Assembly (NCBI GenBank): GCA_023548195.1
Contig: JAJHZJ010000335.1
Span: forward strand, 5,033,967-5,097,966
Direction: 5' to 3'
Origin: Bettongia penicillata ogilbyi
Taxonomy: Eukaryota > Chordata > Mammalia > Diprotodontia > Potoroidae
Length of the DNA: 64,000 nucleotides
The notes beneath the pieces were generated by a model. It saw nothing but the letters and a program-made list of their open reading frames with translations. It was not told the origin of the DNA and searched no databases. Of this stretch, positions 1-11,330 are shown piece by piece. Position 1 is the stretch's first letter. Every line of letters starts with the position of its first letter. Position numbers and translations under genes: made by a program.

Positions 1-1149
1 CTTGGGAGAAAACCTAGCTAATGGGATCAGTAATTTGGTAAGTTCAGAGTGTTGGGGAAATCCCGACTCTCTTGAATAAATCATTAAAATTCTGCTCAGA
101 TAAATGTGTTTTGACTTGACATTCCCCCCAGAGAATAAGCTGCCTCCCAACGCCCCTGGGGATGCACTGCTGGGGCTGTCCCCATCCTGGTCTGTGGCAA
201 ACAGCTCCATTGACAAGGGCCAGGCCCCAGAGGATCAAAACACATCACTCTTCCCTGCTACTGGGAGACTAAGGGGGAGTACCCAAGGAAAATCCCCAAA
301 CTGAATACAACTTCGGCTTACTTCCTTTAAATACAGGTTTTTCAAAATTGGTTGTTTTGTACTTGTCTGAGCAAAGATAGAAACTTTAACATTTACCCAG
401 GAAACTTGAGAATCAAATGTGATCAAGATAAAAGCCAAAGGAGGTAGAACTGGGCAGGAATTAAGCAGACATCACACAACTGGCTTATATCTCATGTCCT
501 TCAACCCGTCAACAAATAAGCTTTGGGTCCTGTGTTTAAGCTACCCTAGCAGGCCAGTACTAGAATGATTCCTTTCCATTCAATTCAACAAATGTTGAAC
601 TATTCCCAGTAATGGGTGCTAGGTGCTAGGCCAGTCACTGGTCTCAATGAGCTTTCAGTTCATTGGAAAAGGCAACTGGAACAATCAGGCAACATGACAA
701 AATCCGGGCTTCCAGGCTAAGCAGGTCATTCATCTTATCTTCATGCGTTAGAAATAAGGAAGCCTCAGCTATCCACCCCAATATGTGGATAACAGCTACA
801 TTCCATGTTGCTGCCAATATGAGTGACCCCTTCCTTTGGGATACCATTTTCAGTGAAAATGTTTAAGTTAATTCTACATATAAAGCAACAGATGACTTGA
901 AAATTATCCTTGGAGAAGGGCATAAAGACCCTCATTACATTCAGATCATCTGGAAGCCAGAACTGACTGGTGGCATGATGTGGAACAAGACACTAAACAC
1001 CCCTAGTTTCCTTTAGGTCAATGCTCCTACTTGCACTAAAAAACTCCCAGGGTTGTGGAGGAAAGACCTTGTAAACCTTGAAGTGTTCTTGACAGTGGCT
1101 ACAGCTCCTTCAACAACCCCTTACTAAGCACCCAAACCTCCTGGCCATC

Positions 1150-2120
1150 AACACACATTTATGAAGCGTTGACCTAGTGCTAAGACAGTGTACTGGGGAG
1201 GACGGAAGGAAGGGAGGGAGGGAATGGGATAACAAGGGAAGAAGTGATCCCTGCCCTCAAGAAGCTTATCATCTAGTAGAATAAATAAGACAGATACACA
1301 CTTCTAATACAAAGCTGCACAAAGTTTTACAGTGGGTAAGGGAAAAGGAAAGGAAGGAGGGCTCACTATGTGTCACACAAAGTTCCAAGCCTTGGGGATT
1401 CAAACAAGCAAAAAGACTGAACCTGCCCTCAGGGAGCTCACATTCTAAAGGGGAGCGGGAGAGAATACACAGCAGAAAGCAGAAAAGCCAAAAAGGGGAA
1501 GGAGATGAAGGCCAGCTTGGGTCCCTCCACAAAAATGGAGGAACTTAGCCATGGGAGAAAGGGGTGGGTCTTATGGATGGAAATTCCAGATTGTAAAGGC
1601 TTCAAGGATGGCTGGATGTTCCAGAACAGTACTAGAAAGTTCTGAGTGAGACTCACCCTCAATGGGAAGAATCAGGAAAGACTGGCCAATAGAAGCATTC
1701 TGAGCTGGGCCTTGTAGGCAGGGCAGGATTTCAATAGGTACACATGGAGGAGAAAGCTTTCAAGGTGCAGGGATTATAATAGCTAATATCTACATAGGGT
1801 TTAACGGTTCACAATGCTCTTACTATATGTTAAAAAGGCAGGAACACAACGGATATTTCTGGGTACCTATGAGTAGCCCATTATGGCTATGGGTTCAATG
1901 GAAGGATAAGGGTGGACCCTGAGTGATGCTACATTGGGAAGGACCTCAAATGTAAATGGAAGGATCTGGCTATTTATCCAGTAGTGACCAGAAGCCACTT
2001 GAGTGTTTTGAACAAGTAAATGAGATGGTCCAAGCTAGGCAATTAAGAAAGCTAACATCCACACAATGAACTAGAGGTAGGGAAATTAAATGGGGACTTG
2101 GAAAAGCTCAAGGAGATTCC
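1150..2120 (+). repeat. Long low-copy interspersed repeat
   Basis: The copy carries hallmark phrases that recur many times in this window: a head resembling 'tactatgtgccaggcactg', then 'ctgccctcaaggagcttac', then a part like 'aatcaggaaagac'. Other copies lie near 25130, 31480, 39545, 45745, 50520 and 54265. It appears interrupted by SINE-like sequence near 1770-1840. The class is not determined; boundaries are approximate. Confidence 0.5.
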
Positions 2121-2344
2121 TGCACGTGTCCAACCTTTTAAAGGGAAGAATTTCAGACATTGTAAATCACGTTTTCAAAGCATCAGTGTGTCTGAAATAA
2201 CTGATTTCATTTCCTTTCTGTAATAACACAAATATTTTAAAGTCCAAAAACAGCACCGCAGCTAATTACTCTGAGCAGTATTATTTCCCAGCAAGAAGTT
2301 GACCGAAGAAGCAGCAAAAATGTTATAACCAAACAAAAACCTTA

Positions 2345-2490
2345 GTTCGTAGGATCAGAATTTTAGAGCTGGGAGAAACCCGGAGGGTCACCTCGTCCAA
2401 GCCCTGCAGAGGATAGAAGAGTGAAGCAGCAGTGGCAGGATTCAAACCCAAGCCCTGTGATGTCAGATCCCTACACTTCCCACCACATGG
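2345..2490 (-). repeat. MIR-like SINE, antisense
   Basis: It reads as the common pattern 'gagctgggagaaacc ... aggattcaaaccca ...', the antisense of a MIR/CORE-type SINE. It is diverged and its ends are approximate. Confidence 0.55.
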
Positions 2491-2679
2491 CATTGCCTAA
2501 CTCCATTTCATCCTCAAGCTGCCTTCCCCACTTCCCTGGCAGCCAGGCCAGTGAACGCTAAGGGCATGGTGACAGCACCGAAGCCAAAACGACAGAGGTC
2601 GTAGGCCACATATGGCCCGGAGTTTTCCACCATGAGAGACAGTCCTCCTAAGCCCCCACCTAAAGCTGAGAAAGTGGAG

Positions 2680-2895
2680 GAGAGAGTTCTGGCCTTGGAG
2701 TTACAAAGACTTGCGTTCAGTTCTTTCCCTAGACACAAAGCGTAACCCTAGACACATCACTGGACTTCTCTAAGCCTCAGTTTCCTCATCCGTAAAACAG
2801 GGATAATAACAGCCCCTCCCTCACAGGGTTGTAAGGATTAAATGACATAACTAAATACTGTACAAATACCACACAAACAAAAGCTATTAAATAAT
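2680..2895 (+). repeat. tRNA/CORE-type SINE (MAR1-like), sense
   Basis: The middle reads 'cctcagtttcctcatc', followed by a taa-rich part and 'cacagggttgtaaggatta', ending near 'aaagctatta'. This order is typical of the full-length MAR1-like SINE of marsupials. Confidence 0.65.
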
Positions 2896-3209
2896 TAAAA
2901 TGAAACCATAGCTGGGCTCAGAAGAACCTTAAAGAGATGTATGCGGTGATGTCTACTTTGATTTTAAAAGGTAAAAAAAATGATAAAAGTAGACAAACCA
3001 TCATGAAGAAATGAGACCAAACGGCACATGACTTTTAAGAAAAACACTTCTCACTGCCTGCTTCTGGCAGATGTTTTGGGTGACAGCTGGGAGCTAGGAA
3101 GTGAGTGCCGACCTAACTCCTCACCAAAGTGCCAAGAAGCATCGGCTTGCTCGTAGTTCAGGCTCAGCTGGAGCATCTAGATGGGCTGAAAGGTTCACTA
3201 AGATTGCAG

Positions 3210-3400
3210 TGACAATAACTGGTATTTAGACAAAGCCTCCTACATGCCAGGCACTGTGCTAGGAGCTTTAACATATATTCTCTTATCAGGGTCCTCACAA
3301 CAGCTCTGTGAGGTAGGTGTTCATTGTCCCCACTTTATGACTGAAGAAACTGAGGCAAAGAGATGGCAAATGACTTAACGATAGTTTAAACTAGTAGCCA
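3210..3400 (-). repeat. MIR/MAR1-like SINE, antisense
   Basis: It contains 'aacaactctgtgaggtagg'-like sequence, then 'actgaagaaactgaggcaa' and 'aaatgacttaa', the antisense of a CORE-type SINE. Ends are approximate. Confidence 0.6.
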
Positions 3401-4959
3401 CTTAAGGTAGAAAAGGACTGTTAACACTTACCTAATGGGAAGACATTTGCCCTCCACCCACCAGCTCAATTTCAAGAAAATGAACGGGGATTTCAGCAAA
3501 CTAGGAGCTGTAGCGATAGGACCCACTCGGGCCAACACCTTCCTTTCAAAGATGAGCAAATGGACCAGGGTGGGTAAAGTATTTGGCCAAGGTCTGGGGA
3601 CAGTTTTTTAGAACCCAACCCCCCAGTACAATCGCTAAGTCATGTGGGCTAATAACCCACTATTTTAAAACAATCCCTCTAGCTTTAGGGTAGACTCTTA
3701 TTCTCCACTAACCCTAAAATGGAAGGAAGCGGCCATCAGGAAATCAGAACAATTTGGAAGCCACAGTGGAAAAGGGAGGACCCTCCCCAAATCATGACGC
3801 TTAGTCTCAAGCTAGCTACTCTCTAGGCCGGCCTGAGTGGCGTGTTTTGTATACCTGGGAACAGAACATGCTCCCCTTGGGCTCCAGCGGAGCCATCCAC
3901 ACCCTACCAGATACAAACACACCTCAGCCTTGGGCAAAGGCTTTCAACAAGCAACTTTCACAAGGCTGGTTTTTTTGCGCCTGACAGCCAAGGGTTCAAG
4001 TTGTTCTACTTCCCTAATGGGGTCTGTCTTCTTTTTTGAGATTTCATCCAGATCAGGAGCTGAAGCAGCCCTCTGAGGTTACCTCATCCAATGCTATTCC
4101 ACCAAGTGGTCCTTGAACATTTTCGGTAACGAAGAACTCATTACTTACCAGAAGACCAGTCCATTATCATACAGCTCTATCTTATCTAGAGTCAAAATTT
4201 GCTTCCCCATAAAAGAATTTTATGAAATGATGCCCTTCTTGCTTACTCTACACCTTGCCAGTAAATGTGAGCTGGAAAAGCCAATTAATTTCTAAAAATC
4301 ACAAATAGGAACATGACAAAACTTTTCCAAATGGTGCCATTATGGGGGTGAATCACGAATTGTTCATATAAGGCTGCAGGTCATGAGAACAACTCACCAT
4401 TTATACGGAGATGTTTCCTCCTTGGGTTGTTTTTTTTTCTAGTTGCCTTTCTTATAACATCAGTTTCTGAAATGTTCACATATCAAAGTCAAAGAAAACC
4501 TGCCTACTTATTTCCCAGGCCCTGATTCAATGTTCTGACATGGAGGAGGTTATCTGAGGTTTTGGACACCCACAACATAATGGGGTGAGGGTGGAAGGCA
4601 ATAGCCCAGAGAATATTCTAGACAGTCCACTCTATATACACCATAAAGAAAGGTTTGTCTTTTATGAATTTGGGGGATGATCTATGCATCTGATTGAATT
4701 GTTTTGATATTTTCAGAGGTAATGGGGATTGTTTTAACTTTTCCCATTTTCCCCTAAGTTGAAGAAAGGGGGAAATCAGCAAGTGCTTGGACAGAAATCT
4801 GGACTTAAGGCATGCATAGGGAGGACAGGGAGCTAAGAGTAAGTCTGGCAAAAGAGTCCTAGTCCCAGGCCAGACATCTAGTAGGTAAATTTGGGGGCAT
4901 AAGCAAGAGATGTTGACAACCATGAGACAATCATATCAGACTGATTTAGGGTAGGGGAG

Positions 4960-5150
4960 AGGTCATAGGAACAAAGAGTTAAAGAAGGTTTCCTAGAGAT
5001 CATTTAATCCAACCTCATCATTCTGTAGACAGCATGAGGCCCAGAGAAGTTGACATGCAGAAAGCTGTCTACTCGGCAAGAAAGCCAGGCCATGAACCCC
5101 TATTCGTCAACTCCAGATCTAGGGATTCCTTCTACTCTGCCAGATTGCAG
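4960..5150 (-). repeat. MIR-like SINE, antisense, diverged
   Basis: It shows 'agagatcatttaatccaac', 'atgaggcccagagaagt' and 'gccatgaacccctattc', the usual order of the antisense element. Ends are approximate. Confidence 0.55.
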
Positions 5151-5479
5151 CTAGAAATGAAGTCCCGTCCACCTTAGGGCCCAGGAGTTCTCTTTCATAT
5201 ATACTTCTCGGGTCAGCAACATATGAACAAACTATCCCTGTCAACTACATTCTGACCCGATGGAATAATGAATGTCAATGAGTTAATGTCTCCATCAATG
5301 AGATCACTAAAATTTTAAAAATTAGCTAACATGGCAATTGCAGGCTGCAATGTATCCAGAAGGGGGGATGGGAGCCACCCTGCACATGGGCCTGGTTAGG
5401 CCACATCAGCACCTTTCTGCTCTGTTCTATCACATCTGAGGAAGAACTGGCTCCAGGGAACAGGAACCTGAATGACTGC

Positions 5480-5760
5480 AGGACTCAAAACCTTGATGGA
5501 TGAAGGACAGGTGAAAGAACTAAGGAAGTGTAGGTAGGGAGGAGACTAAGGGGCAATGTGACAGCTGTCCTCAAAGTATCTGAAAGGCTGCCCTACGGAA
5601 GAAGGAGCAGCCTCGGGATGCTTGGCCCCAGAGGGCAGAGAAAGGATGAAGGATCGATATAAGGAAAAGCTTCCTCATCTGTAGAGTTGAGAGGGTTGCC
5701 CATCATAGGTAGTCTTCAAGGGAACAAGGCTGCAGGGACGCTTAGAAATTCCTGTGCAGG
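5480..5760 (+). repeat. CR1/L3-like LINE 3'-end fragment
   Basis: The phrases 'gacagctgtcctcaaagta', 'ggccccagagggcagag' and 'aaggaaaagcttcctcatc' resemble the 3' region of CR1/L3 LINEs. A related copy lies at about 20320-20700. The assignment is by recall, not alignment. Confidence 0.45.
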
Positions 5761-6818
5761 AATACAGATCAGATAACCTTGTTAAGAAGGATCCAGCCAT
5801 AACTACTAGTCCCAAACCCTCACTGTTTCAGTGGGAAAAGGACCACTTTCCAGACCTGGATGTGCAACACTGTTAGGAAAAAAGATAAACGGTCACCTGG
5901 AAAAACGCTGTGGTAATGAGAGCTCTTCATTTCCTGTCATTTACCTAGACACCCTAACTCTGTCCTCAAACAGCGGGTGACCCTGGGCAGGTCACTTCGC
6001 TCTGCTTGCTTTCCTTTCCTCATCTGCAAAATGAATTAGAGAAGGAAACAGCAAACCTCTCCAGCATCTCTGCCAAGAAAACGCGGTCACCAAGAGTCTA
6101 TCACTGCATTGCCTGAAAACCCAGGAATTAGCCCCAAGTTCCAGGGGAGGCCCTAGACCAGCCACATGGGGAAACGTTCCCTCTTTACTGGTCATGGCCT
6201 TGCTTCCAGACCAGATCACAGACTGAGAGTCCCGGGGGCCTTGGAGGTCCCAGGCACAAGACACCAAGGCCGGGAGACCTTAAGGGACCTGGCCAAGGCC
6301 CCGCAGCCGTACGCGACCGGGGCTGGACTGGAACTCAGGCCCCAGCTCTGCAGCCAGAACCCTGCAGTCCCTTCGGGAGAGATTTCCGTCCAAAAAGCGG
6401 GACTTGAGGGCCTGAGTTAGAACCCCCCGCACCGCCTCAGCTCCCGAGGGGGCCTGCCTGGGGCTTGGGGGCCCTTGGGCGCCCCTCGTCCTGGCGTGGG
6501 GAGGGCCCCGGGGCCGGCCCGCAGCAACCACCACGGCCAGCCGTCTGGAGGGGCGAAGGAGGAAACTGAGGCAGCGGGGGAGAAGGCCTGGGGCGAGGAT
6601 CCGAACCCCGCCCGCAGCCCCGGCCCAGGGCTCTCCGGGGTGGGGGGAGAGGGAAGGAAGGGGGGGCCCGCGGAGCCCCGCCGGGGCCTGCCCTCCTGGG
6701 GGGGGCCTGCCCTCCCGGGGGGGCCCTCCTCCGCCCAAGGCCGCCCCCATTCGACGCCCGTCCGGAGGCCTCGGTTTCCCGGTCTGTCCTCGCCCCCGCC
6801 CGCGGCCGCGGCTCCTAC

Positions 6819-6864
6819 CCAGATACTCGTAGTCGGGCAGCGCTAAGCGATCCGGGCTCAGCAT
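6819..6864 (-). CDS. CSTPP1: CSTPP1 coding exon 1 (partial gene, N-terminus)
   Basis: The minus strand reads MLSPDRLALPDYEYL plus one base, then a splice donor gtagga at 6818. As I recall it, human CSTPP1 (C11orf49) begins MLSPERLALPDYEYLA, so 14 of 15 residues match and the split codon starting with G fits the next alanine. CSTPP1 is the centriolar satellite-associated regulator of the tubulin polyglutamylase complex, acting at centriolar satellites and on microtubule glutamylation. Position opposite LRP4 supports the call, since the genes are divergent neighbours in human. The remaining exons lie beyond the left edge. An in-frame ATG at 6930 offers a 22-residue extension. I chose 6864 because it matches the known protein; its -3 base is A. 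Confidence 0.88.
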
Positions 6865-6930
6865 CTTCCGGCCGGCTGAGGCTGAGGCCCCCCGCCTTCT
6901 CGGCTTCCGTAGCGCCGTCCCCGCTGCCAT
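6865..6930 (-). other. CSTPP1: Possible in-frame N-terminal extension of CSTPP1
   Basis: An ATG at 6930-6928 lies 22 codons upstream of and in frame with the MLSP start, with no stop between. Its context is gccATGg (G at -3 and +4). The encoded stretch is basic (MAAGTALRKPRRRGASASAG and two more residues). It may be 5' UTR only. Whether it is translated cannot be told from sequence. Confidence 0.35.
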
Positions 6931-7045
6931 GGCAACCAGCGGCCTGCGCGGAGTGGGGGCAGGGAGGAGGGGGCGTTCACGCGAAGGGGATCCGGGCGGC
7001 AACGCGGAGCAGACCCAGGGAGTTCCGGAGGGCTTCGGGCCGGCC

Positions 7046-7140
7046 CGGGGACAGGGGCCGGGGACAGGACCCTGCGGACAGGGGCCCCGCGGACAGGGGC
7101 CCCGCGGACACACGGGCCCCGCGGGGACAGGGCCCCCGGG
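7046..7140. repeat. GC-rich minisatellite in the CSTPP1 CpG island
   Basis: Units built on 'ggacaggggccccgc' (about 15 bases) occur repeatedly: two nearly exact copies at about 7076-7105 with degenerate copies on both sides. It lies 115-210 bases upstream of the possible first ATG, so it is in the promoter or 5' UTR. Confidence 0.7.
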
Positions 7141-8814
7141 GCACCGTATCTGCAGCTGCTGGACACTTTCTAAGGAAGGTGGCCCAGGGGAAGCTCGGCT
7201 CCTCCAGGCCCAAGCATTCATTAAGCACCTGCTGCATACCACAAACTGGGCTCGGAGCCTGGGACCCGAAGACAGAAACGGGGAGGGGGAGGGCGCCTTC
7301 TAGAAGCTACAGTGCCCCAAGAAGAGCTGCGTGCGCCCTTAGCACGCGGGACACACGCACGTTCGTGTCCGTGTACGTGTGTGCATGAGCACGTGCGTTA
7401 GAAACGGCCCTTCCCCCATATCCCGTCCAGGAAGGAACGTTGTGTTCGACCTTCGTGGCCATCAGAGACCGGATGACATGGCTCACACTTGAGTCTGAGT
7501 GAGGGTGGTCACCAGCCTCCCTTGTCCTCCAGAGCCATCTGGGTCCAGTGCCCAGGTGTTCCTCAGGATGACTGGAGGCGGCCCAGGTTGTCCTGGGAGG
7601 CTTTGGTCAAGGCCAATTCAGGTACTCACTTGGGGTGAGGCAATGTCCATTCAGTGAATAGGCCTGTTTAAGAAGTAGCCAGGGCATGGCCCCTTCAATG
7701 AGGCAAAGAAAAATAACTATGAACGAATGGCAGGCTAGATATTGGTTAGGCTATGTATGGGTGGTACCTAGACTGGGCTCAGGGCGAAGACGGGAAGGAA
7801 GTCATCCCTGCCCCCTAGACTTTGCATCGTCTGGAGGAGGGAAAGGACCCATGCACATAAAACTGAATACAAAGTAAAACCAAGAGAAACGGGTGACATG
7901 AGGAGAGCCTTCAGGAGGACGTGGTCTCTGGGTCAGACTTTGAAGGTAACTGCAGACACCAGAGGAGAGGAGAGCTGTCCAGGCCCCTTGGTTCTTTGTT
8001 CTTCCAAAGAGGGCCAGTGGCATCCCTGGTGAGGTCTTGATGTGAGTGTGAGTTGGATTTAAGTGAAGCAAAGTGGCACACAGTTGTCAATCTCACTCTC
8101 TTCCAGTCCTCAGAGTCCCAGGGCTAGACTGTCAAGTCAAGAGGGCTGGTTGGTGACGACCTGGGTGGGTGCAGTGAACAGCCTCGGAGTCTCCCTACTG
8201 CACCTGCTTTAACTCCTTCGTGGCTATTGGAACAAATAGTTCTCGTCTGCCTACTCTGCTTGGGTAGACCCCTCCCCCCCAACTCACCCTGTTACCCTCC
8301 ATCCGGTTTAGCTCATCTGCCAAGCTGGCTTGCATGCTATAGCTTCTTGGAGGCGCAGGTGAGAATGATGTAGGATATATGTATAATAAGCCTCAGAAGG
8401 GAGGTTGGGTCCAGATTACAAAGGTCTTTGAATGCCGGGATGAGAAGTTGGTTTTGTCTACTAGAGGTAACAGGGAACCTGTGGATCTTTCTAAGCTAAG
8501 GAGTAACATGGACATCCTGCACCTGTGCTTAATAATTTAAATCATTTTGGTATTTGTGGGGAAGACTGACTAATAAAGAGGATGGCAAAGCATGTGGATT
8601 CAAATCCTGGCTCTGCTGTTTTCCAACTCTGTTCTCGGTTAAGGGATTTAATCTCTCCAAATGTCTTCATCAGGAAAATGAGAATTAGATGACCTCTACT
8701 TCCCCTTCCCCTCTAAATCAATGACTTGCTTAAGGTCACAAGGTAGTAGTAGCAGATTCAGCATTTGAACCCAGGTCCCTTAACTAAATATGTCACTTTT
8801 TCTCTCATACCAAA

Positions 8815-9015
8815 CCCAGATTGTGAATTATAAGCCTGGAGGAGATTTTAAAAATCATCTAATCCAATACTCCCCATCCCCTCCAATTTTCCACATGGAG
8901 AAATGGAGCCTCAGAGAAGGGAAGTAAGCTGCCTAAGATCATGCAGCCTTAGTGGCCAAGCTAGGATTGGAACCCTGACTCCCTGGTAGCCCACTGAGCT
9001 CTCCATTACCAATCC
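8815..9015 (-). repeat. MIR-like SINE, antisense
   Basis: It contains 'aaaatcatctaatccaata', 'gagcctcagagaaggga' and 'aggattggaaccctgactc'. This is the usual order of an antisense MIR/CORE SINE. Confidence 0.6.
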
Positions 9016-9189
9016 TGTGCTTCCCCCGGCCTTCCCACCCTGCAAATGATACTTGCTGATCCTTATACCCTAAATTCCTAAACCCCATAACTGTTCCCTA
9101 CTTTCGCCCACCCTTTATTCTGCCTTGCATTTGCTCTTTTCCCTTCTTTGAATTCTATCAGCATTTTCCTGTTGCACCCATGGGGATGC

Positions 9190-9660
9190 TGAATTAGGAA
9201 TGTAGCATAAGAGATTTAGAGCTGAAAGTTGACTGGGTCAGTGAAACCCACCCATATATGAAAAAGAATCCTCCTTGCAACCTGGTCAACAAGTGGCCAT
9301 TCAACCTTTGTTTGAAGACTCCTGGTGCTACCCAAGAGAACCCATTTCTCTCTTGGATTCTCTAACGATTTCTCCTTACGTCTGTCCGAACTCTTCCTCT
9401 CTAACTTGGGCCAAGCAGAACAGATCTCTTCCTTCTTCCATGTGACAACTCTTCAAAAGCTTATCGACTACCGTCATGCCTCGCATCCCTAGTCTTCTCT
9501 TCTTCAGATTAAATACCCCTAATTGACCCTCAAAGGGCATGAGTTTAAGACCTTTCACTGTCCTGGTCACTCCTTTAGGTGCTCTCTGGTTCCTCAATGT
9601 CCTTTCTAATTTGGGATGCCCAAAACTGGACATGACTCCAGATAAATGAGGCTTCTCTAA
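9190..9660 (-). repeat. CR1/L3-like LINE fragment, antisense
   Basis: The stretch ends with 'ttcctcaatgtcctttcta' and 'gatgcccaaaactggacat', a pattern I associate with antisense CR1-type LINEs. A related stretch occurs at about 39060-39530. The open frame at 9376-9633 is a shadow of this element. Confidence 0.45.
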
Positions 9661-11030
9661 GTGTGAGAATGTTTTATTTGATGGGGTCCCCCATCATTGG
9701 GTACCCTCTTCATTCACCAAGAAATTCCTCCATTCTTTCTTATAAGAACTCATAAATGGGGATGTCTATGTAAGGTGTGACCCAGAGCCCCAGATCTTGG
9801 TTTACAGGGAGTGGGCTTAGTCATCTACTCTTTGGTTTATACCACCACCTAAGATTTCCCTAGAATTTGACTTTTTATAGCTCGTGTGTAGGTCTCTACA
9901 GAAAAGGTAAGTTTCCATAGAAGCCCTTAGGTTAACAGTATTGCTTATATACAGGACAGGATTGATTTATAAAATGAAAATTTCCCCCAGAGGGCTCACA
10001 TCTAACTCCGTAAGCAGTCAAAAAACCTTCTTTCCTTCTTTAACAAGACTCAACTCTCTCTCCTAGGGACAGTCGTCTCAACGTGTTGCACTCCTTTATA
10101 CTGGAGGTCTCCCAGGAAAAGAAAGCTTAGGGCTATTGGAGCATCACCCTCTTTCTTCAGACCTGCACATTCCACATAGCTCACATTACAAGTGGAGGGC
10201 AAGGTCCAGGTTTCTCTCTCCACGTCATGACTCTGTCTCTTGCTGCTTTTAGATCACTTTTAGACTCCATTGTGGCTACCACTTGGTCTCAGAATTCTTC
10301 TACTTGGTCAGAGAACTTAACCTTGTCCAGGAAATCCAGTTTTCTCCAGGAAACAGCATGGGAACTTCCCTCTTGTCTTCAGGTCCAAGAGTTGTCATTA
10401 CTCCACTATTGCCCTTTCTGTGGTCTCCTGGGGTTACAGGGTTACCCTTCAGGGAGTCTTTGACCTCTCTGCCATTGCTTTTCCATCGCTGTCATTTCTT
10501 TGGCTGATGTTACATGAGGGAAGAGTCCTCATATAAATAACTTGCCCCTAATCCCACCCCAAGAACACAAATCTAATGTCTGTTTACAGCCCTCTTCCTT
10601 TGTACATCTTTCCACCTTAGTCTCTGTCAGAACAAAGACCTCATCCTTTCACCTTGCTAAGTTAACCAGGCTCTCCCTGGTCATACTTTCTACATTCTCC
10701 CCTCAGTTAACATTTGTAGTCCCTGCAAATCACATCAGGTTCTACAGACTCAATTCTAGATATTTCTCTGGGCTCTTTCAAGGTCCCAGAGCTAGACAGC
10801 TCTCTCACAGCAATGCCTTTGTTCCCTAAGAGTCTGTAACTGTGGCAAAATCTTCTCTACAGGACCTTCATCTCAACTCTCCAAATCAATAGTCCTTTGC
10901 AGAGATGCAGACCTTCTACGATGGAAGGAGGCTAGCCTCGTTGTTTGTGCTTGCCCCCAACAAATATCTGTACTATACTCTCCTAGGCTCATGCCTTCCT
11001 TGGTTTTTAAAAGACTGTCTGAACCCAAGA

Positions 11031-11330
11031 AACAAATAGTAATTTTTTTTAATTTTCTTTAATTTTTATTTTAGACTCCAACACAGAACATAAATACAGA
11101 ATAGAGAAACGGAAAAATGTATCATGAACTTAAACCTTGGAACTTAAATCCAAAGAAAGAAAAAAAGGATGTTGTGCATAGCAGAACATGGGAGAATTCA
11201 AAATATGGAACAATAAATTTTCATTTTCAAGAAAACCAACACTTTGTGTTGAGAACTGTCTATCTTTGCTTCCTTGTGAGTTTTCTTTTGTTCTGTGCTA
11301 TGCACTTTTTTACTAACAAATAGTAATTTT
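11031..11330 (-). mobile_element. LINE 3'-end insertion with 16-bp target-site duplication
   Basis: The 16-base word 'aacaaatagtaatttt' occurs at 11031-11046 and again, identical, at 11315-11330. Between them lies a 268-base insert whose left end is T-rich, that is, a poly-A tail on the minus strand preceded by 'aataaaaattaaag'. This is the signature of target-primed reverse transcription in reverse orientation. The body looks like the 3' UTR of an L1-type LINE, but the family is not proven. Being flanked by a perfect duplication, it is probably younger than most repeats here. Confidence 0.8.

Larger units (their letters stand above)
1..6818 (-). other. CSTPP1: CSTPP1 intron 1 (5' part, runs off the left edge)
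   Basis: On the minus strand this follows the splice donor at 6818 (gtagga) of CSTPP1 exon 1, so it should be intron. I see no convincing exon in it: the open frames are short and repeat-derived. It holds a long low-copy repeat (about 1150-2120), MIR-like antisense SINEs (about 2345-2490, 3210-3400, 4960-5150), a sense SINE (about 2680-2895) and a CR1/L3-like piece (about 5480-5760). The remaining sequence is unassigned. Intron status is inferred from the exon 1 donor; exon 2 is not in the window. Confidence 0.75.
6220..7180. promoter_or_regulatory. CSTPP1: CpG-island promoter of CSTPP1
   Basis: The stretch is strongly G+C-rich and dense in CpG, in contrast to the repeat-rich DNA on both sides. 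It surrounds the first coding exon of CSTPP1, so it is the likely promoter, with transcription leftward. I see no TATA box. The upstream half holds a GC-rich minisatellite (about 7046-7140). The transcription start cannot be placed from sequence alone. Long open frames on both strands here follow from the base composition. Confidence 0.8.
7180..11030. other. Intergenic, CSTPP1-proximal part
   Basis: No gene is supported here. From left to right: a repeat fragment at the island edge (about 7190-7290), pieces of the long low-copy repeat (about 7860-8070 and 8340-8575), a sense SINE (about 8580-8710), an antisense MIR-like SINE (about 8815-9015) and a CR1/L3-like segment (about 9190-9660). About 9780-11030 is unassigned, A+T- and pyrimidine-rich sequence with only short open frames. 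Confidence 0.6.

Noticed and set aside
6280..7242. A 320-residue minus-strand open frame across the CSTPP1 exon and CpG island
   Set aside because: Only the short MLSPDRL stretch is real; the frame runs through the splice donor into intron and its Pro/Arg/Gly-rich remainder is a result of base composition.
9376..9633. Short frames inside LINE- and SINE-like stretches across the window
   Set aside because: They are shadows of diverged repeats; none shows an intact reverse transcriptase or other domain.
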